Below, piece after piece: positions 19,692-28,230 of a stretch of 64,000 nucleotides of DNA. The stretch is from Sphingobium sp. JS3065 (lineage in GTDB: Bacteria > Pseudomonadota > Alphaproteobacteria > Sphingomonadales > Sphingomonadaceae). The stretch is from the NCBI RefSeq assembly GCF_026427355.1, contig NZ_CP102668.1:1-64000 (forward strand). Direction: 5' to 3'. How positions within the stretch are numbered: the stretch's first letter is position 1; each line of letters opens with the position of its first letter. Position numbers and translations under genes: made by a program. The notes under the pieces were generated by a model. It had not been told where the DNA came from. It was given only the letters and a program-made list of their open reading frames with translations, and did not search any database.

Positions 19692-20773
19692 GCGAGATGC
19701 TTTACGATGCCGTCACGCGAGGATTCAGCGATCGCGGCGGTTAGCGCCTGAATTTTCAGCCCATGACGGAAATCGGGCAATGGCGCGGCCCCATTGGACA
19801 AGTCATCCGGAAGCGCGCGGTAGGCGCATGCCATGACGATCGCGGGTCCGACCAGGCTTCGATCCTCGGGGAAATATTGTGCTGGGATCTCAAGCACCTG
19901 AGGTGGCTGGCTCCCTCGCGATCCGCTGAGCGTGAGGGGAGCCATCTCCGGCATGCCGTCTGTGGTCAGGATCAACTGCCCCTTGTCACCCACCAGATGG
20001 AGACTGAACGGCATCCCGCGCGGCGCAGCCCCAGTAATGTGCGTCGAGAACACGGCGCCAGACGACAATCGGCCGATCGCGGCGAACTGATCGGGCGAAC
20101 TCATTTCGACCTCGCGCGCCAGGTCCTTGGCAAATACCGATTTCTGCAGGTGCGATACCGTACCGGCAACCGAAACCACATCTCCCGCAAGATAGGTCAG
20201 CATATCGAGCGAATGGCCGCCCTTAATCGACAGGACGTTGGCATTCTCACGTTCGTCGAGCGTATAGGTCGCCGCGATCAGGTCATATGCCCAGACGTGC
20301 GACTCGAGATACATTGCCGCCGTGCGCAGCTCGCCCAGGTAACCCTCGTCGATCAGCTGTCTCGCATAAGCGACGCCGGGGGCGAAACGCCCTTGCAGAC
20401 CGGCAATCGTCGGCAGGTTAAGCCGTTCCGCGGTCTCGGTCACACGAAGCGATTCGGCGTCGCCGCGGCCGAACGGCCATTCGCACCATACCGGCTTGCG
20501 GGCGTCCAGCGCTGCCTGCACACTTTGGATGTGATAATTCGACCGCACGGAGGCGATGACTAGGTCAACATCAGGGCACGCGGCCAGCGCATCGGCATTA
20601 TCGAAAGCATGCAGGGCGCCGAGCGCCTCTGCGCTGCGCGTCGCAGATTCCATCGAACGCGTTGAAACGGCGGTGATCTTCATATTGGGCGAGGCAAGTG
20701 CCGCTGGAAGGTGACTTTCCTTCCCCCACTTTGCATCGATACTGCCCCCGATTATCCCGACCCGGTGCACCAT
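19688..20773 (-). CDS. Gfo/Idh/MocA-family oxidoreductase
   Basis: A 361-residue NAD(P)-dependent dehydrogenase of the glucose-fructose oxidoreductase / inositol dehydrogenase family. The N-terminal Rossmann motif is VGIIGGSIDAKWG, followed by VSTRSMESATRSAEALG and the conserved WCEWPFG, a variant of the usual EKP motif in which Lys is replaced by Trp. The second domain ends with DFRHGLKIQALTAAIAESS. The EKP Lys normally lies in the active site, so the change to EWP may alter activity. Most members act on sugars or cyclitols. Its role among CoA-ester enzymes is unclear. Confidence 0.82.
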   Translation of the reverse strand: MVHRVGIIGGSIDAKWGKESHLPAALASPNMKITAVSTRSMESATRSAEALGALHAFDNADALAACPDVDLVIASVRSNYHIQSVQAALDARKPVWCEWPFGRGDAESLRVTETAERLNLPTIAGLQGRFAPGVAYARQLIDEGYLGELRTAAMYLESHVWAYDLIAATYTLDERENANVLSIKGGHSLDMLTYLAGDVVSVAGTVSHLQKSVFAKDLAREVEMSSPDQFAAIGRLSSGAVFSTHITGAAPRGMPFSLHLVGDKGQLILTTDGMPEMAPLTLSGSRGSQPPQVLEIPAQYFPEDRSLVGPAIVMACAYRALPDDLSNGAAPLPDFRHGLKIQALTAAIAESSRDGIVKHLA

Positions 20774-20817
20774 GAGTTACTTCCTCAGCTTATCTTTTAA
20801 CATGAAGGCGCGCGCTT

Positions 20818-21600
20818 TTAGGACGTGGCGCGCTTCGGACGCTGGGCGTCAAATCCCAGGGTGATACCGCCGTCGGCGACAAGCACGGAACCCGTCATGT
20901 ACGATGACGCTTCCGACAGCAGGAACGCTATAATCGAGCCAATCTCGTCGGGGCGTGCCGGCCGACCCAGCGGTGTCCGGGCCAAGAACACATCTTCCCA
21001 ATATTCAGGAGATAGTTGCGCCTTCTGGAGGATCGGTGTGTCCACCATGCCCGGCGCAACGCAATTGACGCGGACGCCGTTCATACTCCAGTTGGCGGCC
21101 AGCGCCTTGGTCATGCCCACCACCCCCCATTTCGACGCTGTATAGTTGACGCGACTCGGCACCGCGCTGACGCCTGCGATCGAAGAGATCGTTACGATCG
21201 AGCCGCGTTGACGAGCTAACATGGCTCGGCCGAAGGCCTGGCAGCAAATAAAGGTCCCTGTCAGATTGACGTCGATGACCGTCCGCCAATCGGCCAGTGA
21301 AAGTTCCACGGCCGGTCCCGGGCGGCTCGTACCCGCCGATGTGACTAAACCTGCCACCGCGCCAAGCTCCGATTCGATCCGCTCAGCTACTGACCTGACG
21401 GCATCTTCGTCGGTTACGTCAATCGCATAAGCGCGAGCATCGAACCCATCTTGCGTAAGCGCGGCAACTGCGGCGGCACCGGCGCTTTCATCCGTGTCAA
21501 GCAGCGCCACGGTCATACCCCCCATCGCTGCCGCTCTCGCTGCCGCTAAGCCGATCCCTGATCCGCCGCCCGTCACGACGCAAATACCAGTGCTGGTCAC
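20818..21600 (-). CDS. SDR-family oxidoreductase (paralogue of 48183-48950)
   Basis: A 260-residue classical SDR with VVTGGGSGIGLAAARAAAMGG, SAGTS in place of NAG, catalytic TISSIAG and YTASKWG, and SSYMTGSVLVADGG near the C-terminus. The gene at 48183 is a close relative: both share VTGLVTSAG-like and GTFICCQAFGR-type blocks. They may act on two stereoisomers or successive intermediates. The start at 21600 leaves a 195-base divergent region shared with the amidohydrolase gene, with a well-formed copy of the repeated motif inside. Confidence 0.85.
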   Translation of the reverse strand: MTSTGICVVTGGGSGIGLAAARAAAMGGMTVALLDTDESAGAAAVAALTQDGFDARAYAIDVTDEDAVRSVAERIESELGAVAGLVTSAGTSRPGPAVELSLADWRTVIDVNLTGTFICCQAFGRAMLARQRGSIVTISSIAGVSAVPSRVNYTASKWGVVGMTKALAANWSMNGVRVNCVAPGMVDTPILQKAQLSPEYWEDVFLARTPLGRPARPDEIGSIIAFLLSEASSYMTGSVLVADGGITLGFDAQRPKRATS

Positions 21601-21649
21601 AACCTCTCCTATGTCGGTTACTCGTGCCTATCCCACGATACACCAGTGG

Positions 21650-21666
21650 TCAATCGACCGATTAAA
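21650..21666. promoter_or_regulatory. Repeated operator-like motif (site 4)
   Basis: TCAATCGACCGATTAAA is nearly palindromic (AATCG-AC-CGATT) and lies between the divergent SDR (start 21600) and amidohydrolase (start 21796). On the minus strand it overlaps a TTGACC that could be a -35 element for the SDR. Confidence 0.55.
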
Positions 21667-21795
21667 AAATATAGCCATAGCCTGACTTATCGACAGACGT
21701 GGCGCCCTATTCCAGGCGGAATGTAATCGCTTCATTAAATTTCTTGACGTGACGGTTGAACAGTGCTCTGACAGCAACAAGCAGATGAGGTGATT

Positions 21796-23058
21796 ATGAA
21801 CGCTGACGCAAAAAATGCCTGGCGGCTGGAGAGCCCGCCTTTCGAAACATGGCACTCGCGCATTGACGAGAAGTCGACGGACAAGCCCGTCGTGATCTCG
21901 TGCGACAGCCATGTGAACGAGCCGATGTCCTTCATGGAGATGATCGAACCGGGTTACGAGGATCGCCTTCCTCGATTCGAAACGGACGAGGATGGCAACC
22001 AGTGGCTGATCACCGAGGGCTGGACGCCGCAGCTGGTCAAAGTCGCTGAGAGCCGACGCGACCTATTGCCGACGCTCGAGGACTTCGAATCGTACGAGGT
22101 TTTGTCGCCGTTCTCTAAGCGGATGGAGGACCAGGACGTTCTGCGTGCCGCCGCTGGGCGTGACATCGAGCAGCGCAAGCGCGATCGCCAGTCGCAAGGC
22201 GTCGATTACGAGATCGTGTTCCCGCAAAAGGGGCAGCTTTGCTACGCGACGCCCGACGTGAAGTTCCAGACGGCGATGACACGGGCCTATAACCGCTTCG
22301 TCAGGCAATATTTCGCTGACGACTGGCAGCGCTCACTGCCTGCGGCGCTCATTTCGCCGGGCGATGTCCAGACCGCCGTCAAGGAGATCGAATGGGCTGC
22401 CGCTGAGGGATTTACCAGCCTGATGCTGCCCAATCGCCCGATCTTTCATCGTGCGACCGAGGCACGATTCCCGCTGGAGTATAACGATAAGAGTTTCGAG
22501 CCGCTGTGGGATGCGATCGAGGCGTCCAAGCTGCCGATCGTGCTTCACGTGTCGTCTGGGCAGGACCCGCGCGCCATCGCTGGCGACGGCGGCGCGATCA
22601 TCAACTATCTTAGCCATTCGATGATCACGCCGATCGAGCCGGTCGTGCAGATGATTTCCTCGGGCGTATTCGAACGGCATCGTGGCCTTCGCCTCGCTAC
22701 CATCGAAAGCGGGATCGGCTGGGTTCCATGGGTGCTGACCCAGATGGACCATGCGTATCGCGCGCATCACATGTGGGTGCGGCCCGTGATTCCGAACCTG
22801 CCCAGCGACTATTACCGCGAGCATTGCTATGCAGCGTTCTTGGATGAGCCGAAGGGCGTGAAGGCGGCGGTCGAGTTCGGACTGGAGGACAATATCCTCT
22901 GGTCGAGCGACTACCCGCACCACGAAGGTTCGTTCCCTTATTGTCGCAACAACATGAAGCGCAATCTCGCGGGGTTGAGCGATGCGCAGATCGACAAGAT
23001 CGTCGGCGGTAACGCGACGCGCATGCTTGGCCTGAAGAATGCGACACCGGAAACTTGA
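21796..23058 (+). CDS. Amidohydrolase-family protein (amidohydrolase 2)
   Basis: A 420-residue TIM-barrel metal hydrolase or decarboxylase of the amidohydrolase-2 group. The first metal site is ISCDSHVNEP (His/Asn in place of the usual HxH), and later ligands are probably in PIVLHVSSGQ and WSSDYPHHEGSFPY. Members in sphingomonads hydrolyse ring-cleavage products or decarboxylate acids, but many are uncharacterised. I chose ATG 21796, six bases after GAGG, over the GTG two codons upstream. The same GAGGTGATTATG leader precedes the molybdoenzyme at 37299. It heads a rightward operon running to the ACAD at 31562. Confidence 0.82.
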   Translation: MNADAKNAWRLESPPFETWHSRIDEKSTDKPVVISCDSHVNEPMSFMEMIEPGYEDRLPRFETDEDGNQWLITEGWTPQLVKVAESRRDLLPTLEDFESYEVLSPFSKRMEDQDVLRAAAGRDIEQRKRDRQSQGVDYEIVFPQKGQLCYATPDVKFQTAMTRAYNRFVRQYFADDWQRSLPAALISPGDVQTAVKEIEWAAAEGFTSLMLPNRPIFHRATEARFPLEYNDKSFEPLWDAIEASKLPIVLHVSSGQDPRAIAGDGGAIINYLSHSMITPIEPVVQMISSGVFERHRGLRLATIESGIGWVPWVLTQMDHAYRAHHMWVRPVIPNLPSDYYREHCYAAFLDEPKGVKAAVEFGLEDNILWSSDYPHHEGSFPYCRNNMKRNLAGLSDAQIDKIVGGNATRMLGLKNATPET

Positions 23059-23114
23059 CGGCAAAACCGCTGCGAAGGTGATCCGGCTGGGCCGAGTTTG
23101 AGTTGGAGAGTGGC

Positions 23115-23891
23115 GTGAAGGGCAAGGCATTCGTGATCACGGGTGGCGGATCCGGCATCGGCGAGGCGTGCGCGATGGCAATCGCGCACGCCGGAGCCAA
23201 CGTTGTGATCGGCGATGTCGATCTAGTCGGGGCTCGGCGTGTAGCGGAGGCGGCGCGTGCGTGTGGGGTCGGCGCGGCTGCAGTGCAGTGCGACGTGTCG
23301 GTCGAAGCGGAGATCGAGGCGCTGATCGGACGGGCATTGGCCGAGTTCGGTCAGCTTGACGGTGCGGTGAACTGTGCTGGTCCGGTTTTGCCGCGTCAGC
23401 AGATTGCCGATGCAGATTGGGACATGTGGCGCAAGCTGACGGACGCGCACCTCTTTGGCACCGTGTTCTCGATGAAGCATGAGATCCAGGCGATCCGCAA
23501 ATCCTCTGGCCGAGGATCGATTGTCAACATGTCGTCGCGCTCGGGCTTGAACGCCACGCGGGAAATGGGGTCGTACACGGCCGCCAAATGGGCAATTCGT
23601 GGCGTCACGAAGACGGTTGCACTCGAATGTGCTGCGGAAGGCATTCGGGTCAACGTGATCTGTCCAGGACTGGTCGTGACGCCCATGGTGCGCCGTCAGA
23701 TTGGTGACGTGGATCCCGCGCTCGCCGCGGGCGCGCCGATGACGCGCGCGGGTGAACCGTCCGAGATCGCGGACGCCGCAGTCTGGTTGCTGTCAGACCA
23801 GTCCTCCTACGTTACCGGGATCGACGTGCCGGTGGACGGTGGCATCATGGCGGGGCCAGCGGCGATCCGCCCAGCAGCGGGCGCGAGCTGA
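23115..23891 (+). CDS. SDR-family oxidoreductase (paralogue of 12924-13703)
   Basis: A 258-residue classical SDR: VITGGGSGIGEACAMAIA cofactor site, NCAGP in place of NAG, NMSSRSG and YTAAKWA catalytic motifs, and GGIMAGPAAIRPAAGAS at the end. The open frame begins at TTG 23103, but the GTG at 23115 has TTGGAGAG just upstream and gives the usual N-terminus (KGKAFVITGG). Very similar to the SDR at 12924, with parallel RRQIG and RAGEPSEIAD(A) blocks. The two operons therefore each carry a copy, consistent with duplication of a module. Confidence 0.85.
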   Translation: MKGKAFVITGGGSGIGEACAMAIAHAGANVVIGDVDLVGARRVAEAARACGVGAAAVQCDVSVEAEIEALIGRALAEFGQLDGAVNCAGPVLPRQQIADADWDMWRKLTDAHLFGTVFSMKHEIQAIRKSSGRGSIVNMSSRSGLNATREMGSYTAAKWAIRGVTKTVALECAAEGIRVNVICPGLVVTPMVRRQIGDVDPALAAGAPMTRAGEPSEIADAAVWLLSDQSSYVTGIDVPVDGGIMAGPAAIRPAAGAS

Positions 23892-24010
23892 CACGGTAAC
23901 AAACGCAGGCGTGTCGCCATAGTGCGGTGGGCCTTGCCACTATAGCAAATGTCGGTCGGCGGCGTCGTACTGCAACCGTACCGTCTAAATCTTTGAGTGA
24001 GAGGGTGGCT

Positions 24011-24622
24011 ATGCTGATACCGATGGTGACGCGGGATCAAGTTGAAGAAAAATACCACAAGCTGGTTTTCGATGGCGAACTGAAGCATGAAGAGAATCGC
24101 GATGCATCCAGCTCAAAGCTGATCGGTGTGTTCGGGCACAGCCCGGCACCGCTACTGCACATGGGGCGGTTGGGTCTGTACCTGCGCTGGAAATCGCAGC
24201 TGGATCCCCGGCTGCGCCAGCTTGCGATGGTCGCAACCATGAAGGCGTTGCAGTGCGACTATGCCACAATCCAGCATTGCCGGATGTCGATGGTGCATTT
24301 CGGCTGCACCGAGGGCGATGTGCGGTATGCATTGGGCGATGGCGAGCCGCGACCGGGAACGCTAGACGAAAAGGTCGTGATGCTTGCGAATGTCGCGGCG
24401 ACGACCGGTAACGCCCCCAAATGGCTGGTCAAGGAGCTGCACGCGGTGCTTGGCCACCGTGACTTTCTGGATCTGGCGCACTCCATTGGCATCTATCAGC
24501 ACTTCTGCACGGTGCTAAATCTGGTGGATATCGGTCCGCCCGAAACCCATGACTATAATATCGAAGTCGCGCGGCAGTTCGGATTCACCACGGTTTTCGA
24601 CCCCGCGGACGAGACGGACTGA
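24011..24622 (+). CDS. Carboxymuconolactone decarboxylase / AhpD-like protein
   Basis: A 203-residue all-helical protein with the CMD/AhpD fold. The characteristic segment reads MKALQCDYATIQHC, a Cys-x6-HC variant of the AhpD CxxC/His motif, so a redox or lyase role is possible but the exact Cys spacing differs from AhpD. Members occur in many catabolic clusters without a defined reaction. The ATG at 24011 follows GAGAGGG; 28 further codons are open upstream but are not supported. Its stop overlaps the ligase start (TGATG at 24620-24624), indicating translational coupling. Confidence 0.7.
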   Translation: MLIPMVTRDQVEEKYHKLVFDGELKHEENRDASSSKLIGVFGHSPAPLLHMGRLGLYLRWKSQLDPRLRQLAMVATMKALQCDYATIQHCRMSMVHFGCTEGDVRYALGDGEPRPGTLDEKVVMLANVAATTGNAPKWLVKELHAVLGHRDFLDLAHSIGIYQHFCTVLNLVDIGPPETHDYNIEVARQFGFTTVFDPADETD

Positions 24623-26253
24623 TGCCACAGTTGGCTGATGTTCCCGGGTTCGCCGGCGTGCACATCCCGTCGCGGGAGGAGTGCGTCGTCCGTTACCTGC
24701 TGGAAGACCGGGCGCGGACGATTCCCGATGACGTGTTCGGTCTGTTCGAGGACGACAGCGAATGGACCTTTGCAGAGGCGCTGTCGGATGTACGTGCCGT
24801 GGCCGCCGGGCTTCAGGCGCTGGGCGTGCAACAGGGCGACCATGTCGTGGGGTGGTTGCTGAATGGCAAGGAAGCCGTGCTCGCCTGGTTCGCGGTCAAC
24901 TATCTCGGCGCGATCTACGTGCCGCTCAACATCGGCTACCGCGGCACGCTGCTGGGCCACTGTATCGAGCTGGCGCAAGCGAAGGTTGGCATCGTTCACG
25001 CTGGGCTGATCGACCGCCTGAGCGAACTGAAGGCCGCGCCGCTGGAAACGCTCGTGGTCGTAGGGGGCGCGCCGACTTGCGCCATCGAGACGTGCGGCAT
25101 CGTCGCCTGGGAAAGTCTTGACACCAGCCATGAGCTTGCGCCCCTCGTCGAGCCGATCGAGCCCTGGGATCCGATCCTGATCGTGTTCACGTCGGGCACG
25201 ACCGGCGCGTCGAAGGGGGTGCTCAATTCCTACGCGCACACCTATCATCAGAATGTCGGCGTATGGTGCATCGACAAGGGTGATCGCTATCTGCTCTATG
25301 GTCCGCTTTTTCACGTCGGCGCGGCGGGTACCCTCTACGCCAGTCTCGTGGCAGGTAGCACCTTTGCGCTGCTGGAATCATTCCGCACCAGCGACTTCTG
25401 GCCTCAGGTCAAACGGACCCAAGCGACGGGCTGCGCGCTGATCGGGGTCATGCTCGATTTCCTGATCAAGGAAATGGAACATATGGATCGTGAAACGTCG
25501 CTGCGCTGGTTGTTGTGCTCCCCACATACGCCGCGCGTCCACGAGTTCGCACGATACTTCAATTTGCGCGTGCATTTCGCCTACAGCGCGACTGAGCTCG
25601 CCACGCCAATCATGGCCGACGGGCCGGTGCCGATGGAATCATGCGGGCGGGTTCGCCCGGGGTTCGAAGCGCGGATTGTCGATGCGCATGACTTCCCGCT
25701 GCCGGATGGAGAGGCGGGCGAACTTGTCGTGCGCTCAAGCATTCCGTGGGCGATGTTCACCGAATATCAGCACAACCCGGAGGCGACCGCAAAAGCCTGG
25801 CGTAACGGATGGTTTCATACCGGCGATATGCTGCGGCAGGATGCGGAGGGTTATTTCTACTTCGTCGGCCGTGTCAAGGACGCCATTCGCCGTCGCGGCG
25901 AGAATATCTCAGCGATGGAAGTCGAGGCCGAGATCATGGCATTTCCGGGCATCCGCGAGGCAGCCGTGATCGGCGTGTCGGATGGCGGTTACGAAGAAGA
26001 GGTGATGGCTTGCATCAGTGTCTATGAGGGTCACGTCCATGACCCGGCAGCGCTGATCAATTTTCTGACCCCTCGCCTGCCGCATTTCATGGTGCCGCGC
26101 TATTTCAGGCTATTGCCGGATTTGCCGAAAACACCGTCCAATCGCATCCAAAAATACGTCCTGCGTGAAGATGGCATCACGGCCGATGCTTGGGACGCCA
26201 AGGCGGTCGGTCTGATCGTCAAGCGAGAGAAGCTGAGCGGTCAGTCGCGCTGA
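24622..26253 (+). CDS. Acyl-CoA ligase, CaiC-like (ANL superfamily)
   Basis: A 543-residue ANL enzyme resembling crotonobetaine/carnitine-CoA ligases. Motifs in order: VFTSGTTGASKGVLNSY phosphate loop, YSATELATP (A5 variant of YGxTE), FHTGDMLRQDAEGYFYFVGRVKDAIRRRGENIS (A7/A8), and the C-terminal TPSNRIQKYVLRE with the catalytic Lys. It would thioesterify a carboxylate with CoA. The YSATE variant and the broad hydrophobic pocket region prevent a substrate call. Second ligase of the island; it may activate a later, shortened acid or a second side chain. Coupled to the CMD-type gene upstream. Confidence 0.87.
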   Translation: MPQLADVPGFAGVHIPSREECVVRYLLEDRARTIPDDVFGLFEDDSEWTFAEALSDVRAVAAGLQALGVQQGDHVVGWLLNGKEAVLAWFAVNYLGAIYVPLNIGYRGTLLGHCIELAQAKVGIVHAGLIDRLSELKAAPLETLVVVGGAPTCAIETCGIVAWESLDTSHELAPLVEPIEPWDPILIVFTSGTTGASKGVLNSYAHTYHQNVGVWCIDKGDRYLLYGPLFHVGAAGTLYASLVAGSTFALLESFRTSDFWPQVKRTQATGCALIGVMLDFLIKEMEHMDRETSLRWLLCSPHTPRVHEFARYFNLRVHFAYSATELATPIMADGPVPMESCGRVRPGFEARIVDAHDFPLPDGEAGELVVRSSIPWAMFTEYQHNPEATAKAWRNGWFHTGDMLRQDAEGYFYFVGRVKDAIRRRGENISAMEVEAEIMAFPGIREAAVIGVSDGGYEEEVMACISVYEGHVHDPAALINFLTPRLPHFMVPRYFRLLPDLPKTPSNRIQKYVLREDGITADAWDAKAVGLIVKREKLSGQSR

Positions 26254-26341
26254 TGGTCGGGCTTGTGCGTAATTTACAGAAGGACGCGCGCCATCGCACG
26301 GTCGACGGCATCGTCCCCGCAGGCCACGCGACGGTCCTCGG

Positions 26342-27379
26342 ATGAGCGATCGCGCGACCGACTTTTCGCTTCGCGGGGAGCCACTGGCCGTCGATTCATG
26401 GCCACCACGCAACCCGATCAACAGTTCGCCCGTCCGGCGCCCCCACAGCGCTCGTCGGACATCGACCATCTACGCCGATTGGCCGAATGGCCGTGACGGA
26501 CAGATGCGCCTGCAAGGGCGCGCGCGCGACTTGATTACGGGTAGGGCAAGGGACGTTACGCAGGTTGCCGCGGAACATGCCGTCGAGGCATGGCTGGACG
26601 GGCGCGTAATCCAGGCTGTGACCGCGGATCCACCGCGCGCCGTTCTGGACGCGCTGGTCGGCGCTCGGGGCGGGGGGCACCTTCGCAGCGAATTGCTGTC
26701 AGTGCTGTACGAGGAGCATGCTGCGGGGGCGCCCCTTTACCTCGTGCTCGACGATGTTGCCGGCGTTTCGCTGATCGCGGGATGGGCCTGGAGCCAGTGG
26801 AGCGACATTGCCGCGCGGCTTGCGCAGGATGCGCATCGTGACGAGCGGCTGCCGCAGATGGAAGGGGTGTGTATCGGCTTTCGGCCGGGGTCGAGAGCGC
26901 TGCAGGTGGAACCGGGCCTCGATGCGCCGACGATCCTGCCGCCGCTGGTGCTGCCCGAGGACCCGACGGGATGGCACCGTTTTCCCGTGATCGACGGCGC
27001 CAATCTGCGGCGCGCGCGCCGGATTGACGTGTGGCGCGAGGGTGGCGCGATCCATATCGACGCGACCTTCCAAGACAGTGCCGCTCGTCCTGATGGGATG
27101 CGGGCCGGCTTGCACGAATATCGCCTCGTCGGGACTGCGGACGAGCGCGGCCAGCGGCTGACAGCGTTGGAGGCGCTGCCGCAGATTCTGCCGTATCGCG
27201 AATGTGCGGGCGCGATCCAGAATGTCTTTTCGCTCGTCGGAACGCCGATGGCCGATCTGCGGGCCTCGGTGCTTGAGCGGTTACCCCGGACCTTGGGCTG
27301 CACGCACTTGAATGACGCGTTGCGCGCGCTTGCCGAAGTTCCGCGGCTCGTTTCCCTGCTGCCGACGCAAACAAGATAG
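26342..27379 (+). CDS. DUF2889 domain-containing protein
   Basis: A 345-residue protein that I recognise as a DUF2889 family member. The N-terminal RRTSTIYADWPNGRDGQMRLQGRARDL segment and the C-terminal ALPQILPYRECAGA, VGTPMADLRASVLERL and CTHLNDALRALAEVP stretch are the family's conserved blocks. A Cys and His (ECAGA, GCTHLND) are well placed for catalysis or metal binding. No function is established. No membrane segment or signal peptide is visible. Start codon is uncertain because no strong ribosome site precedes ATG 26342. It sits between a CoA ligase and a PaaG-like hydratase, so a role in CoA-ester catabolism is inferred. Confidence 0.72.
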   Translation: MSDRATDFSLRGEPLAVDSWPPRNPINSSPVRRPHSARRTSTIYADWPNGRDGQMRLQGRARDLITGRARDVTQVAAEHAVEAWLDGRVIQAVTADPPRAVLDALVGARGGGHLRSELLSVLYEEHAAGAPLYLVLDDVAGVSLIAGWAWSQWSDIAARLAQDAHRDERLPQMEGVCIGFRPGSRALQVEPGLDAPTILPPLVLPEDPTGWHRFPVIDGANLRRARRIDVWREGGAIHIDATFQDSAARPDGMRAGLHEYRLVGTADERGQRLTALEALPQILPYRECAGAIQNVFSLVGTPMADLRASVLERLPRTLGCTHLNDALRALAEVPRLVSLLPTQTR

Positions 27380-27387
27380 AGGGTTCA

Positions 27388-28164
27388 ATGCAGTTCCAAT
27401 GCATCGCGCTTGAGCAACATGGCCCGTTGGGCGTCGTGCGCCTCAACCAGCCGGATACGCTCAACGCTCTGTCTGAACGGATGGCGGATGAACTGGCCGC
27501 GGCGATCGAGCATGTCGAGCAAACTTCGCGCGCGATGATCCTGACCGGTGCAGGGCGGGCATTCTGTTCCGGGGCCAATCTCGCCATCGATCCTGCCCAG
27601 CTGGACTCGCTTGATTTCGGCCTGATGCTCGAAACGCAAGTGAACCCGTTGATGCAACGGTTGCGAGAACTGCCGATCCCTTGGATCAGTGCGGTGCGCG
27701 GCGCGGCTGCTGGCGTGGGCTGTTCCCTGGCGCTCGCGGCTGACCTCATCGTGGCCAGCGAGAGCGCCTATTTTTTGCTGGCGTTTTCGAGGATTGGTCT
27801 GGTGCCGGACGGCGGCGCTTCGCATCTGCTGGCACGGACCGTCGGTCGTCCCCGCGCGATGGAGATGGCCTTGCTGGCGGAACGCATCTCGGCAGCGCAG
27901 GCGTTGACTTGGGGCATGGTCAACCGCGTGGTTCCCGATGATGTGCTTGACGCCACAGCGATCGAGTTGGCCGAGCGGCTGGCCACGGGTCCGACCAGCC
28001 TTTGCCAGACGCGCAGGATGATCTGGGATGCGGTCGATTACGACTGGAAGCGGATGTTGGCTGACGAACGACGTGAGCAGAGCATCGCCGGTGCCAGCGC
28101 TGATGCCGCGGAGGGCATCGCCGCCTTCGCCGGCAAGCGACAGGCGGAATTCCGCGGCGCGTAA
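27388..28164 (+). CDS. Enoyl-CoA hydratase/isomerase, PaaG-like
   Basis: A 258-residue crotonase-fold protein. Oxyanion-hole strands: MILTGAGRAFCSGANLA and VRGAAAGVGCSLALAADLIVAS. The catalytic region is LLAFSRIGLVPDGGASHLLART, with Asp in LVPDGG as in the phenylacetyl-CoA pathway isomerase PaaG. That variation favours isomerase or alternative chemistry over simple hydration. It begins only nine bases after the DUF2889 stop. The next gene, the fused hydratase/dehydrogenase, supplies a hydratase with both Glu residues, so this one may do an auxiliary isomerisation. Confidence 0.85.
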   Translation: MQFQCIALEQHGPLGVVRLNQPDTLNALSERMADELAAAIEHVEQTSRAMILTGAGRAFCSGANLAIDPAQLDSLDFGLMLETQVNPLMQRLRELPIPWISAVRGAAAGVGCSLALAADLIVASESAYFLLAFSRIGLVPDGGASHLLARTVGRPRAMEMALLAERISAAQALTWGMVNRVVPDDVLDATAIELAERLATGPTSLCQTRRMIWDAVDYDWKRMLADERREQSIAGASADAAEGIAAFAGKRQAEFRGA

Positions 28165-28230
28165 ATGTCTGCGCTGCGCCTCGAGAACCACGATCTTTCG
28201 CCCGGATCTGCGGTCGAATTGGAGAGACAC

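Noticed and set aside
26556..27749. Minus-strand open frame of 397 codons over the DUF2889 and PaaG-like genes
   Set aside because: Composition is that of an antisense shadow of GC-rich coding DNA; the plus-strand proteins have clear family motifs.
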